Positions 49,357 through 59,994 of a stretch of 64,000 nt of DNA are shown here, piece by piece. The DNA is from Diplonema japonicum (lineage: Eukaryota; Euglenozoa; Diplonemea; Diplonemida; Diplonemidae): the NCBI GenBank assembly GCA_964019335.1, contig OZ025757.1:126501-190500 (forward strand), in the 5' to 3' direction. Made by a program: the position numbers and the translations under genes. Position 1 is the stretch's first letter; every line of letters begins with the position of its first letter. The notes below the pieces were generated by a model, which made no database searches, was not told the DNA's origin, and saw nothing but the letters and a program-made list of their open reading frames with translations.

Positions 49357-52149
49357 TCAGGGAGCGATCCAGACCCCCAACCTTTGCCCTTCCTGATCCT
49401 TGATCCACGCCCCTGTCTCCCCATTGATATGCCACTTCACAGCCGTTGTGGTGGGACCGGAGAACTTCACGTGCTTCACATTCCACCCGTCCCCGCCCTG
49501 TTCCCTCAACCGCACCTCCCGAGGGAGCATCGCGGCAGTGGGGATAGTGAAGAGGGCGATCGACCCCTGAGCAGGAGCCACCACACTCCCCACAATCTGA
49601 ACACTCCCATCCCAGTACTCCACCTCAACGGGGAAGGAGTGCGCCGACTGGGAGTAGTCACCTGTCCCTGTCTGCACCTCCAGTGTCAAAGACACAGGTT
49701 TCAGAATGGAAACGATCGAGAGGGAAGTCTGCCCCCAGAGCCTGCACTCGTGTGAGTCGGCCGTGCACGAAGGGCAGCTCGCAGCAGGGGCACGTAGCGC
49801 CAGCCCGATGTCGTTGCCGCACCTGCAAAGGTCGTTTTGCATGCTGGAGTACGTCGATCCCTGTGCCCTGCACGTCTCGGAGCACTCCGACACTGTGAGC
49901 AATGAGCTCTGCAGAACGTGCGACGCTCCTGCAGGACCGTAATTTGTGTAACATCCCACGTGCACGGGGACCGCACTACGCACGGACACCCTCCCAGCAG
50001 CCCCTGTGGCTGTGCACTCCGAGGTGTCGCTACGGGTGCTCCCCACGAAGTCCGCAGAATTCCCGCAGCAGCACTCCACTTTGCCACCCGTCGTCGTCAG
50101 CCCGGAGCGTGTGTGGCCTTCAGAACCGCATGCCGACGCGCACCCCTCCGCCGTCACCGCAGCAATGATCACCCTGATGGGCATAATGGGGTTCCCGTTC
50201 ATCACCTCATGCAGGCATCCCATTTCGTTCCCGGGGTACTGAACCGATCTTGAAATGGTCAGCCTCTGGAGGCCGTTGTTGGTGTCCGCAATGAACAGGT
50301 GGTCGCCGCTGACGTGCACTGTCGACTGGCCCATGCCGGTGGCGAGGTTGGTTGTGCCCGTGGTCTTCGCGTACTGCTCATGCGGTGCACTGATGTCAAC
50401 GATGGTGACATAGTCATACAATGTGACGTACTTGAGAAAGGCTGTCTCCTCCGACACAGCCATCTGGAAGGGGTTGCTGAACTCAAAGGTCCCACCTTGA
50501 ACAGGCGTTGCTGGGGTGCTGACGTCAACAGCCGTGAACTTCGTCTCGCTGGTAACGTAGACAATTGTGCCCCTCACGTGAACATCCTTCGCACCAACAA
50601 TGTCGAACTTCCCAATGAAAGTGGGAACCGAAGTCGAACACACATTGACCAGCTGAAGGCTCGTCCCGTCCGCAATGTAAGCGGTTGTCCCTGATACAGT
50701 CACCGCCTTCGCAGTCCCTGGTGTGTCGAAGACACCCAAACGGCGCATCGGGCTGTTCTCTGTGTCCAGGATCACAAGACCAGCCGACCCACAAGCAAGA
50801 TACAAAGTGCTGCCCTCCACATACATATCTTCAACACCATGCTGCGAGTAGATCTCCAAGAGGAGGGGGGCCGCAGGGTTGCTGACATCGAGGGTGAAGA
50901 CCTCCGAGGACGCGAAGTAAAGCCTGTTCCCGACCACCTTCTCCGCCATCCCGTTGATCATATGCGGGTGGCTGTAAAACCCAACCCTCAGCATGCTGCT
51001 CCTGTCAAACACCTCAATACCATACGGGCTGGACACCTTGAACACGTGCGTATCGGACGAAGCAAGAAGGGGAACCTGCTCTGTAGGGAGGGCAGCGAGG
51101 GTCTGGAAGACCTCGGAGGACGAAGCTGTGGAGTACGCGAACTGCACGAAGCCCGCGTCTTGCAAAATGTAGTGATGAGCACCTGCTCTCGGCAAATGAA
51201 CAAGTCTGCGGTTTGTCGCGGTAGATGTAGTCTTCAAATGAAGAGGGCTCGTAGGGGATCCACCAAGACCGTTCGTCGTGTTAATGTTGTACCTCACTAT
51301 CTCATTAGTGGTGAGGACAAGGAGCCAGCCACCATCGCTTCTGATATCCACAATAGGCGCGGAAAGGATCGCTGTGAGAGTGATGGTCGACTGCCTGACC
51401 GCACCGGCGCTGCCCAAAGACAATACATAGAAAACCGAACCGCAACCGATGTAAAGGGAATCCTCGTGGTAAAAACTAAAGGCGGTCACGGGGCCTATCA
51501 AAGTGGTAGGAAGGGTCACGGTCCGATCACCACCCGCAACGGGAGCAGACGCACCGGTAGCAGCCAAAGTACCGGTGAAGGTTAGCCCATCTGATTTATA
51601 CATGAACTCTTCACTACCGTGCCTCACAGCCTGTGCCGATGAGGCAGCTGCGGAATACGTGTGTTCCCAGGTAGTTGTCAGAGCTGACAATGCAAACCTC
51701 TTGAACAGAGTGGTGGAGTGGAAGGAACCGATAAAAACGATCTCGGACGTGGAGGGTGCCCATTTGAGCTCAAGGCACTCAGACAGCACATGGGGGGAGT
51801 TATGTACTTCCGTCGGGCTATCCCAGTATTGCAGGCTGTACGCGGTGACCTCTTCGTGCGTTGCCACATATAACATCCCAGATACGACTATGACCCGTTG
51901 TGCGGGGTATCTCGTCTTCAGGGTTCCGCCCACTTTCGGGTTCGTTGGGATCGAGAGGTCATAGATGAGAACCCCATGGTGGCCCGCAGCAACATACCCG
52001 TGCTTCTCGTCCGCGCTAGTTGTAAGGTCTTTGAGGTCTACACTGTCCCTTGGTCTGTCGAAACGCCCTGAGAGGGTAGTGGCTGCTTCGCTGTCTACCA
52101 CCAACCAGCATAGTGCCACGATGAGAGCATGGGGCGATGCAGAACGCAT
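49357..52149 (-). CDS. Array paralogue 7: secreted LVIVD-repeat, WSC and PLAT-like protein, second subfamily
   Basis: The product has 930 residues with signal peptide MRSASPHALIVALCWLVVDSEA. The LVIVD region runs to about 635 (LYFASSEVFTLDVSNPAAP, AYIADGTSLQLVNV). Two cysteine modules follow: GCLHEVMNGN with CASACGSEGH and ECCCGNS, then a WSC-type module GCYTNYGPAG, CSETC, CRCGND. The C-terminal PLAT-like domain (SLTLEVQTGTGDYSQSAHSF, EQGGDGWNVKHVKF) ends LGVWIAP, unlike the first subfamily's WTAPPGSS. This copy is the outlier of its subfamily: its front is rich in Thr/Ser and codes for a distinct propeller, while the stretch around the SSEVFTLDVSN block is nearly identical to paralogues 8-10. 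Confidence 0.92.
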   Translation of the reverse strand: MRSASPHALIVALCWLVVDSEAATTLSGRFDRPRDSVDLKDLTTSADEKHGYVAAGHHGVLIYDLSIPTNPKVGGTLKTRYPAQRVIVVSGMLYVATHEEVTAYSLQYWDSPTEVHNSPHVLSECLELKWAPSTSEIVFIGSFHSTTLFKRFALSALTTTWEHTYSAAASSAQAVRHGSEEFMYKSDGLTFTGTLAATGASAPVAGGDRTVTLPTTLIGPVTAFSFYHEDSLYIGCGSVFYVLSLGSAGAVRQSTITLTAILSAPIVDIRSDGGWLLVLTTNEIVRYNINTTNGLGGSPTSPLHLKTTSTATNRRLVHLPRAGAHHYILQDAGFVQFAYSTASSSEVFQTLAALPTEQVPLLASSDTHVFKVSSPYGIEVFDRSSMLRVGFYSHPHMINGMAEKVVGNRLYFASSEVFTLDVSNPAAPLLLEIYSQHGVEDMYVEGSTLYLACGSAGLVILDTENSPMRRLGVFDTPGTAKAVTVSGTTAYIADGTSLQLVNVCSTSVPTFIGKFDIVGAKDVHVRGTIVYVTSETKFTAVDVSTPATPVQGGTFEFSNPFQMAVSEETAFLKYVTLYDYVTIVDISAPHEQYAKTTGTTNLATGMGQSTVHVSGDHLFIADTNNGLQRLTISRSVQYPGNEMGCLHEVMNGNPIMPIRVIIAAVTAEGCASACGSEGHTRSGLTTTGGKVECCCGNSADFVGSTRSDTSECTATGAAGRVSVRSAVPVHVGCYTNYGPAGASHVLQSSLLTVSECSETCRAQGSTYSSMQNDLCRCGNDIGLALRAPAASCPSCTADSHECRLWGQTSLSIVSILKPVSLTLEVQTGTGDYSQSAHSFPVEVEYWDGSVQIVGSVVAPAQGSIALFTIPTAAMLPREVRLREQGGDGWNVKHVKFSGPTTTAVKWHINGETGAWIKDQEGQRLGVWIAP

Positions 52150-52514
52150 GTTTCTTTTTTTTTTTTTTCTTGATTTGGCTTCTTCTTTTTTTTTTCTCTG
52201 GGGGTGAAAAGGAGTTTTAAAAAAAAAAAGAAAGAGAAAGACAAAGTATAAAAAAAAAATTTAAATAAAAACGTTGAAACAGGGGGGGGGGGGGGGGGGG
52301 GGGTTTCTCTCTCTCTTGCTCGGTTTTGCAAATCGACGGCAGACAGGAGGATTGGGGGGGGAGAAAAAAAAAAGAGAAAAAAAAAACTCCCCATTAAAAT
52401 AGACCAACGGTCAACAAGAGTTTTTTTTTTTTTTTTTTTTAAATTACCAACAAATAAATGATGTCGTAATTTTGAGTTTCCGGTAAGTAAAGTTTTACCT
52501 AAGCAAGGAACAAG

Positions 52515-52558
<44 letters not shown>

Positions 52559-52570
52559 AATTGCAATACG

Positions 52571-52673
52571 TTCTCCCACTCGGGCGCTACCGGTGATGAC
52601 CGACGAGGAGGTCAACACGGGAACAACACATCTGATGCACTTCTTAAAATTCCATGTTATCTCCACCACCAAA
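52571..52673 (+). repeat. SINE-like repeat, copy 2 (3' part only)
   Basis: It matches the last 100 bp of 17072-17340 (GGGCGCTACCGGTGATGACC, CATGTTATCTCCACCACC) and is followed by an A-rich tail. 5' truncation is typical of retroposed copies. Confidence 0.7.
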
Positions 52674-53146
52674 GAAAAAAAAAAGATTCTAAAAAACAAA
52701 AACAAAAGACATTTAGAAATGAAAGGAGAAGGGGAAGAGGGACGGGGGGGGGGGGTTCTTTTTTTTGAAGAAGAAAGAATGAAAAAAAAAAGAAATATCC
52801 TGGCGCTTGTTTGTTTGTGCATTATTAGCATCGGCACGAAAACGTGTTAATTTCCCCTCCAGAAAAACCTGCATAAAAAAGCAGACTAACTGCACAAGCC
52901 ATTGAATAATCCTTAGTTAAGACAATATAATAAATATTGCATTTACAACAAGAAAAAGAGAAGGATAAAAACAGGGAAACGATCTATCCTTCTAGAGCAA
53001 AGCATTTGAGGGGGAGAAGGGGGGGAGACAGAACAAACGAAGGAGCAGAAACCATTTTGCACGAGTGGGGATAGAGGGTTGAAACATGAGACACTCAACT
53101 ATCATTAACTGAATCATCCAAAACACCTTGGTTCCCGTGTAAAAAT

Positions 53147-53276
53147 AATTCTTTATGACTATATGTCTTTGTTTTTTCGCGGTTTTTTTTTTTTTTTTTT
53201 TTTTTTTTTCTTTCTTGCTCGGCACAAGGTACATATAGTTATAAAGTCATTTTTTTGAAAGATAAATATTTGTAAC
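53147..53276 (+). repeat. Foldback repeat, copy 5, T-expanded loop
   Basis: Outer arms and the TTTGTAAC end with A-run are kept; the centre carries a T-run of nearly 30. Confidence 0.75.
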
Positions 53277-53423
53277 AAAAAAAAAAAAAAAAAAAAAAGA
53301 AAAGAAAAAAAGAATAGCGGCTTACCACCTCTCTAAATATTCCAACGGACTGTCGCAGTACACAAGGTGGAATAAGAGAATGATATAGAGTGTCGTGGCT
53401 TTTTATCGACCACCTTGACCACT

Positions 53424-56138
53424 TCAAGGAGCGACCCAGACCCCCAGCCTGTGCCCTTCCTGATCCTTGATCCACATCCCTGTCGCACCATCGACACGCC
53501 ACTTCACAGCCGTTGTGGTGGGACCGGAGAACTTCACGTGCTTCACATTCCACCCGTCCCCGCCCTGTTCCTTCAACCGCACCTCCCGAGGGAGCATCGC
53601 GGCAGTGGGGATGGTGAAGAGGGCGGTCGACCCCTGAGCAGGAGCTACCACACTCCCCACAATCTGAACACTCCCATCCCAGTACTCCACCTCAACGGGG
53701 AAGGAGTGCGCCGACTGGGAGTAGTCACCTGTCCCTGTCTGCACCTCCAGTGTCAAAGACACAGGTTTCAGAATGGAGAATGCTTGCCGATTGTACCGCC
53801 CGCACTTCTGCTGAGGGTCCGCGAGGCACGGAAAACTGCAGTCAGCTGCTGGAGCAAGTTTTTGTGTCCCGATGTTGTCCCAGCAATAGCACGAGCCCCT
53901 GCCCAGCACACCGGAGTAGGCTTTCCCCTTCGCCTGGCACAGCCCCGCACACCGCGACACCGTCACAAAGCTATTAGCCCCCGCGTGCTCCAACCTTCTC
54001 GTGTCGTCTTCTAAGAGGTCCACGTAGCACCCCACATGCACAGGCACCGCACTCCGTACAGCGATCCTCCCAGAGTCCACAGCCGAACACCCAGAAGCCT
54101 CACTGCGGATGCTTCCCACGAAATCCGCCGCCTCCCCGCAGCAGCACTCCACACTCGCAGCCATCGTTCGCAGACCAGAGTGCGTGAACTTCACAGAGCT
54201 GCACAATGACGCACACTGCACTGAAGTCATTGTGGTGAAGAACTTCCTGACAGGCAGGATATAGTTGTTGGCAGCCACCTCATGCAGACACCCCACTTCA
54301 CTGCCAGAGAAAGATGCAATTGTGTCGGTGATGGTCAGCCTCTGAAGGCCATGATGCATGTCCGCAATAAACAAGAAGGGGCCACTGACGTGCATCATGG
54401 GCTGCGCCGTGGTGCTGATCGCGGTGTGTTTTTCCTGGAGCTGCCAGTAGCTGATGTCGACTGTGCTAATGGTGCTTGGTCTGACGAGGAAAGCCGCCTG
54501 CTGCGTCACAGCTATCGTAAAGGAGGAGGTCTTGTAATTCCTCTGGGAAGGTGCTGCAGGTGTTTTGACATCCACCACCGCCATGTTTATGCTGTTCACA
54601 ACGTAGGCGGTCTTCCCCACCACCTCCACATCCCTCGCACCAGCAATGCTCACCATCCCAAGAAGCACAGGCGACGCGGGATCGCACGCCTCGACCACCT
54701 GAAGGCTCGTCCCGTCCGCAATGTAAGCGGTTGTCCCTGATACAGTCACCGCCTTCGCAGTCCCTGGTGTGTCGAAGACACCAAGAAAGCGCATCGGGCT
54801 GTTCTCTGTGTCCAGGATCATAAGACCAGCCGACCCACAAGCAAGATACAAAGTGCTGCCCTCCACATACATATCTTCAACACCACGCTGCGAGTAGATC
54901 TCCAAGAGGAGGGGGGCCGCAGGGTTGCTGACATCGAGGGTGAAGACCTCCGAGGACGCGAAGTAAAGCCTGTTCCCGACCACCTTCTCCGCCATCCCGA
55001 GGATCGCATGCGGATGGCTGTAAAACCCAACCCTCTGCAGGGTGTTCTTGTCAAACACCTCAATACCATACGGGCTGAACGCCTTGAACACATGTGTGGC
55101 AGACGAAGCAAGAAGGGGAGCAAGCTCAACGAGGGGAAAGGGGACGAATTTGATTTTAGAAGCGAAATCGTAAAAAAGCAGTGCCTCTGTGGTGACGACA
55201 TAGATGCTGCTCGCAACGGTGACGGCGCGTATGTTGCTCCCCACCGGATCGTTCGAACCGCTGTGTAAAAGGCTGGGGTGGTTGTGGTCCGTAACGGAGT
55301 ACACAAACACCGCCTTTGTGGTGACAACTGTCAATACAGCGCCAGATAGTCTAATGTCCACGACAGGGTCGGCTAAGGTTGTCGTGCGGAGGATAGTAAT
55401 ATCTGACTCACTTAAAGACACATAGTGGCAACGCGTCCCCTCTGCTAGGTAACCGCGTGTCCTCGAGGTACCCTCCACCATCTTGAAGACCGTGACATCG
55501 ACTCCGGAAATTGAGGGTGGGTAATAGAAGTAATAGCGTACATCAGGCAGCACTTCGATTCCGCTGAATATGAAGCAGTCCACGCTAATCCTCGTGGCCC
55601 TGCAGCTCCAATCGCTTTCATATGATGCCCCGATCCCGACGTAATTCAAGGATATCTGCGCGATCACACCGAGCTGAAGTGTGTACTTACTGAGGAATGA
55701 CTGCTGGTAATGTACGTTTATATCGTTACTGATTGAAAATATGATATTTCCTGAAAGGTAAATGAAAAATGGCGACACCGGGCGATGCGGTGTGCTGTAC
55801 ATCACCGTTGGTCTGTCCCAGAACTGCAGACTGTATCCGGTGATTTCGGCAGAGCCTTCTACGTACAGAACCCCGTTAACGACGAGGACCCTGTCTGCAG
55901 AGGATCTTGTCTTCAGGGTGCTGATCAGAATCGGGTTTCTCGCGGAGGCAAGGTTGTAGATCAGAACCCCTTGGGCCCCTGCCGCCACGTACCCGGCGTT
56001 GTTGTGCATCGCAATGTCGCTCAGTGTGACATTGTCCCTTGGTTTGTCAATTAGGCCCGACAGGGATGGTGCAGCCTCGCTGTCCAACACCAACCAGCAC
56101 AGTACTAAACAGAGAGCAAGGGACACAGGGCGCCGCAT
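53424..56138 (-). CDS. Array paralogue 8: secreted LVIVD-repeat, WSC and PLAT-like protein, second subfamily
   Basis: The product has 904 residues with signal peptide MRRPVSLALCLVLCWLVLDSEA, identical to paralogue 9. The first 120 residues are almost identical to paralogue 9; then a variable window (about 120-240) differs strongly in sequence and length (FIYLSGNIIFSISNDINVHY; two Cys in a private loop near 180). From about 240 on it is again near-identical apart from short patches (YWQLQEKHTA in place of SPQGPSFAGHTA; VDLLEDDTRRLEHAGAN in the WSC domain). Module 1 reads GCLHEVAANN, CASLCSS, ECCCGEA; the WSC domain has CAGLCQAKGKAYSG and CYCWDN, with Trp replacing a usual Gly. It ends LGVWVAP. 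The leader is an A-run then CGTT. Confidence 0.92.
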   Translation of the reverse strand: MRRPVSLALCLVLCWLVLDSEAAPSLSGLIDKPRDNVTLSDIAMHNNAGYVAAGAQGVLIYNLASARNPILISTLKTRSSADRVLVVNGVLYVEGSAEITGYSLQFWDRPTVMYSTPHRPVSPFFIYLSGNIIFSISNDINVHYQQSFLSKYTLQLGVIAQISLNYVGIGASYESDWSCRATRISVDCFIFSGIEVLPDVRYYFYYPPSISGVDVTVFKMVEGTSRTRGYLAEGTRCHYVSLSESDITILRTTTLADPVVDIRLSGAVLTVVTTKAVFVYSVTDHNHPSLLHSGSNDPVGSNIRAVTVASSIYVVTTEALLFYDFASKIKFVPFPLVELAPLLASSATHVFKAFSPYGIEVFDKNTLQRVGFYSHPHAILGMAEKVVGNRLYFASSEVFTLDVSNPAAPLLLEIYSQRGVEDMYVEGSTLYLACGSAGLMILDTENSPMRFLGVFDTPGTAKAVTVSGTTAYIADGTSLQVVEACDPASPVLLGMVSIAGARDVEVVGKTAYVVNSINMAVVDVKTPAAPSQRNYKTSSFTIAVTQQAAFLVRPSTISTVDISYWQLQEKHTAISTTAQPMMHVSGPFLFIADMHHGLQRLTITDTIASFSGSEVGCLHEVAANNYILPVRKFFTTMTSVQCASLCSSVKFTHSGLRTMAASVECCCGEAADFVGSIRSEASGCSAVDSGRIAVRSAVPVHVGCYVDLLEDDTRRLEHAGANSFVTVSRCAGLCQAKGKAYSGVLGRGSCYCWDNIGTQKLAPAADCSFPCLADPQQKCGRYNRQAFSILKPVSLTLEVQTGTGDYSQSAHSFPVEVEYWDGSVQIVGSVVAPAQGSTALFTIPTAAMLPREVRLKEQGGDGWNVKHVKFSGPTTTAVKWRVDGATGMWIKDQEGHRLGVWVAP

Positions 56139-57193
56139 AACGTTTTTTTTTTTTTTTTTTTTTTTTTTTTTCCCCTCTCAGTCTGAAATAGGAATTTTGC
56201 CTTTGTTTGTGCGTGCAGGAAAAGTAAAAAGATACGGGGGAATGATGAAGGGGGCGGCGGCTATGCTGGCAAGGAAACGCGTTTCCAAGTTTTTTTTTTT
56301 TTTTTTTTTCGAAAAAAAAAAGGAAACGGAAACGGAAACGTTTCCCCATTTCTTGCCAGCATAGCCCTGGGGGGGGGGGGGGGTTAAACAAATACATATT
56401 TGAGTTAAAAGAGGCCGGTATTGGTGGCGCCCTGCACAAGAACTGTACATATGCCACACCAACCAGTACGACGTTAGAACATGGGGGAGGGGGAGAAAAA
56501 AAAAAGGAGGCTTATTTTTTTTTTTTTTTAGAATTGAAGTTTTTGAATTGTTCAGAACCCTTGGACTCCTACGATTAGGAAGGAAAAAAAAAAAAAAAGA
56601 GAGGGTGAGACAACAAAAAGAAAGTCTCGCGTCCGTACTTAAGGTCTGATAATTTTGAGCAAAAGGGGAGGGGGGTGGTGGTTTTTTTTTTTTTTCTTTT
56701 TTTTTTTCTTTCTTTCCGTCAGAAGTACACAGTACTCCTGTAGATTGGACACTAATAGCTTTAAATGCCAACAAGCAGTGAAAGTTAACGCCACTCTCTG
56801 TTCCTACAATATCACAGAGGGCCCGCCGGAATGGCTGTTTCAACCATGTTGTCTGCAGCTTGTCCAATACAATAAAAAAAAAAGAGAGAAAAAAAAAAAA
56901 AAGCACGAGCAAGTCTTGGTTGTCGAGTGGGCCTATGAGTGACCGGAGGGTGATTCTGCTCATAGTCCCGAAGGTTTAATTGATCTAAAAGAGAAGGATA
57001 AAAACAGGGTCTAACCTTCTAGAGCATAGCTTCTGAGGGGAAAGGGGGGCAAAGAGAATCATCTAACACCTTGGTTCCCAAATAAAAAGAATAGGGTCTC
57101 TGACTCTCCTAACTAAACAAAACAACGGACTGTCGCAGTACATAAGAGAATGATATAGAGTGCCGTGGCTTTTTATCGACCACCTTGACCACT
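56139..57193. other. Spacer between paralogues 8 and 9
   Basis: A-run leader with acceptor-like CCTATTTCAG (minus strand), a T-run flanked by AAACG repeats near 56315-56343, a G-run at 56368-56383, the 5' part of the SINE-like repeat (56404-56452), a stretch similar to the spacer right of 59980 (ACATGGGGGAGGGG; TTTTGAGCAAA) and the duplicated 3' flank. Confidence 0.6.
56404..56452 (+). repeat. SINE-like repeat, copy 4 (5' fragment)
   Basis: It shares GGCCGGT, GGCGCCCTGCACAAGAACTG with the start of 61084-61390, then diverges. Confidence 0.55.
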
Positions 57194-59980
57194 TCAAGGA
57201 GCGACCCAGACCCCCAGCCTGTGCCCTTCCTGATCCTTGATCCACATCCCTGTCGCACCATCGACACGCCACTTCACAGCCGTTGTGGTGGGACCGTAGA
57301 ACTTCACGTGCTTCACATTCCACCCGTCCCCGCCCTGTTCCTTCAACCGCACCTCCCGAGGGAGCACCGCGGCAGTGGGGATGGTGAAGAGGGTCGTCGA
57401 CCCCCGAGCAGGAGCCACCACACTCCCCACAATCTGAACACTCCCATCCCAGTACTCCACCTCAACGGGGAAGGAGTGCGACGACTGGGAGTAGTCACCT
57501 GTCCCTGTCTGCACCTCCAGTGTCAAAGACACAGGTTTCAGAATGGAGATTGCGTTCCGCAGATTCGCACCGCACTTCTGCTGAGGGTCCCTGAGGCACG
57601 GAACACTGCAGTCAGCTGCTGGAGCAAGTTTTTGTGTCCCGATGTCGTCCCCGCAATAGCACGAGTCCCCACCCTGCACACCAGAGTAGGCCTTCCTCTT
57701 CGCCTGGCACAGCCCCGCACACCGCGACACAGTCACAGAGTTGCCAGACTCCTCGAACTTCAACTTCCTCGCCGCTATGTCGTCCACGTAGCACCCCACA
57801 TGCACAGGCACCGCACTCCGTACAGCGATCCTCCCAGAGTCCACAGCCGAACACCCAGAAGCCTCGCTGCGGATGCTTCCCACGAAATCCGCAGCCTCCC
57901 CGCAGCAGCACTCCACACTCGCAGCCGTCGTCCGCAGACCAGAGTGCGTGTAGTCCGCAGAGCTGCACAATGACGCACACTGCACTGAATTGAGTGAGAC
58001 GATGTAGATGTTTCTGACAGGCAGGATATAGTTGTTGGCAGTCACCTCATGCAGACACCCCACTTCACTGCCAGAGAAAGATGCAATTGTGTCGGTGATG
58101 GTCAGCCTCTGAAGGCCATGATGCATGTCCGCAATAAACAAGAAGGGGCCACTGACGTGAACCGTGGGCTGCGCCGTGGTGCTGATCGCGGTGTGTCCTG
58201 CAAAGGACGGCCCCTGAGGAGAGCTGATGTCGACTGTGCTAATGGTGGTTGATGTGGTGAGGAAAGCCGCCTGCTGCGTCACAGCCATCGCAAAGGAGGA
58301 GGTCCCGTGCTGGTATGTCCTCACCAAAGAAGGTGCTGCAGGTGTTTTGACATCCACCACCACCATGTTCCTGTCGTCCGCAATGTAGGCGGTCTTCCCC
58401 ACCACCTCCACATCCCTCGCACCAGCAATGCTCACCATCCCAAGAAGCACAGGCGACGCGGGATCGCACACCTCGACCACCTGAAGGCTCGTCCCGTCCG
58501 CAATGTAAGCGGTTGTCCCTGATACAGTCACCGCCTTCGCAGTCCCTGGTGTGTCGAAGACACCCAAATGGCGCATTGGGGTGCTCTTTGTATCCAGGAT
58601 CACAAGACCAGCCGACCCACAAGCAAGGTACAAAGTGCTGCCCTCCACATACATATCTTCAACACCATGCTGCGAGTAGATCTCCAAGAGGAGGGGGGCC
58701 GCAGGGTTGCTGACATCGAGGGTGAAGACCTCCGAGGACGCGAAGTAAAGCCTGTTCCCGACCACCTTCTCCGCCATCCCGAGGATCGCATGCGGATGGC
58801 TGTAAAACCCAACCCTCTGCAGGGTGTTCCGATCAAGCACCTCAATACCATACGGGCTGGACGCTTTGAACACATGTGTGGCAGACGAAGCAAGAAGGGG
58901 AGCACGCTCTGTGGGGGGGAGAAAGGGGACGAATTTGTCTTGAGAACCGGAATCGTAAAGAAGCAGTGCCTCTGTGGTGACGACATAGGTGCTGCTCGCA
59001 ACGGTGACGGCGCGTATGTTGCTCCCCACCGGATCGTTCGAACCGCTGTGCAGGAGGCGGGGGTGGTTGTGGTCCGTAACGGAGTACACAAACACCGCCT
59101 TTGTGGTGACAACTGTCAATACAGCGCCAGCTAGTTTAATATCCACGACAGGGTCGGAGAAGAGCAGCGTGCGGAGGATAGTAATATCACCTTCCCATCC
59201 ACCAGCAGCCACACCGTCAAAAGTGGTGGAGTGCACCCCAGCGAAGGTCACATAATGGCAACGCGTCCCTTCTCCTAGGTAGCCGCGCGTATTCTCAGTA
59301 CCCTCCACCATCTGGAGGGCAGCCGTGGACGCTACGCCAGTGGTTGGGCTGACTTGTTTTGGGCCGATGTACCTAATGTGAAGCTTGCCTACAGGCATTA
59401 TATCAATTTTGTGGAAGTAAAAGCAGTTCACGCCCTGCGACCCGTCCATGCAGCTCCAACCGCGTTCGTATGTTGCTGCGGAACAGACCGTCGGATAGGT
59501 TAGCTGCGCGATCACACCGAGCTGAAGTGTGTACTTCCTTAGAAATGACTGCTGGTTGTTTGCATCGTTACTGATTGAAAATATGATATTATATGAGAAG
59601 CTTAGGAAAAATGGCGACGCCGGACGATGCTGTGCGCTGTACATCACCGTTGGTCTGTCCCAGAACTGCAGACTGTATCCGGTGATTTCGGCAGAGCCTT
59701 CTACGTACAGAACCCCGTTAACGACGAGGACCCTGTCTGCAGAGGATCTTGTCTTCAGGGTGCTGATCAGAATCGGGTTTCTCGCGGAGGCAAGGTTGTA
59801 GATCAGAACCCCTTGGGTCCCTGCCGCCACGTACCCGGCGTTGTTGTACATCGCAATGTCGCTCAGTGTGACATTGTCCCTTGGTTTGTCAATTAGGCCC
59901 GACAGGGATGGTGCAGCCTCGCTGTCCAACACCAACCAGCACAGTACTAAACAGAGAGCAAGGGACACAGGGCGCCGCAT
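57194..59980 (-). CDS. Array paralogue 9: secreted LVIVD-repeat, WSC and PLAT-like protein, second subfamily
   Basis: The product has 928 residues. Signal peptide and first 120 residues equal paralogue 8. The variable window (about 120-265) is longer, with four cysteines (TVCSAATY, GWSCMDGS, VNCFYF) and a Gly-rich loop (FDGVAAGGWEGD). The LVIVD core that follows (ERVGFYSHPHAILGMAEKVVG type sequence, AYIADDRNMVVVDV) is nearly the same as in 8 and 10. Module 1 differs locally (NIYIVSLNSVQC against KFFTTMTSVQC in 8 and 10), while the WSC domain (GCYVDDIAARKLKFEES) equals paralogue 10, so each neighbour supplies different blocks. The 5' side shows the clearest acceptor in the window: a long T-run, GCAG, ATAGGGAAAGGGG, A-run, CGTT, ATG. 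Confidence 0.93.
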   Translation of the reverse strand: MRRPVSLALCLVLCWLVLDSEAAPSLSGLIDKPRDNVTLSDIAMYNNAGYVAAGTQGVLIYNLASARNPILISTLKTRSSADRVLVVNGVLYVEGSAEITGYSLQFWDRPTVMYSAQHRPASPFFLSFSYNIIFSISNDANNQQSFLRKYTLQLGVIAQLTYPTVCSAATYERGWSCMDGSQGVNCFYFHKIDIMPVGKLHIRYIGPKQVSPTTGVASTAALQMVEGTENTRGYLGEGTRCHYVTFAGVHSTTFDGVAAGGWEGDITILRTLLFSDPVVDIKLAGAVLTVVTTKAVFVYSVTDHNHPRLLHSGSNDPVGSNIRAVTVASSTYVVTTEALLLYDSGSQDKFVPFLPPTERAPLLASSATHVFKASSPYGIEVLDRNTLQRVGFYSHPHAILGMAEKVVGNRLYFASSEVFTLDVSNPAAPLLLEIYSQHGVEDMYVEGSTLYLACGSAGLVILDTKSTPMRHLGVFDTPGTAKAVTVSGTTAYIADGTSLQVVEVCDPASPVLLGMVSIAGARDVEVVGKTAYIADDRNMVVVDVKTPAAPSLVRTYQHGTSSFAMAVTQQAAFLTTSTTISTVDISSPQGPSFAGHTAISTTAQPTVHVSGPFLFIADMHHGLQRLTITDTIASFSGSEVGCLHEVTANNYILPVRNIYIVSLNSVQCASLCSSADYTHSGLRTTAASVECCCGEAADFVGSIRSEASGCSAVDSGRIAVRSAVPVHVGCYVDDIAARKLKFEESGNSVTVSRCAGLCQAKRKAYSGVQGGDSCYCGDDIGTQKLAPAADCSVPCLRDPQQKCGANLRNAISILKPVSLTLEVQTGTGDYSQSSHSFPVEVEYWDGSVQIVGSVVAPARGSTTLFTIPTAAVLPREVRLKEQGGDGWNVKHVKFYGPTTTAVKWRVDGATGMWIKDQEGHRLGVWVAP

Positions 59981-59994
59981 AACGTTTTTTTTTT

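Larger units (their letters stand above)
52150..53423. other. Spacer between paralogues 7 and 8
   Basis: A- and T-rich leader of paralogue 7, a G-run at 52283-52303, an A-run at 52515-52556, the 3' part of the SINE-like repeat (52571-52673), a stretch at 52960-53040 that recurs near 56990-57050, the foldback repeat at 53147-53276 and a 3' flank (53343-53423) duplicated at 57123-57193. Confidence 0.6.

Noticed and set aside
56178-56963. 261-codon minus frame between paralogues 8 and 9
   Set aside because: It is held open by T/A-runs (poly-Phe, poly-Lys) and crosses a SINE fragment; no domain.
57185-57973. Long plus-strand frames (143-262 codons) over the 3' ends of all array genes
   Set aside because: They are antisense shadows of the conserved, GC-rich back of the paralogues and recur only because that DNA is conserved; their products are Pro/His/Arg-rich with no domain.
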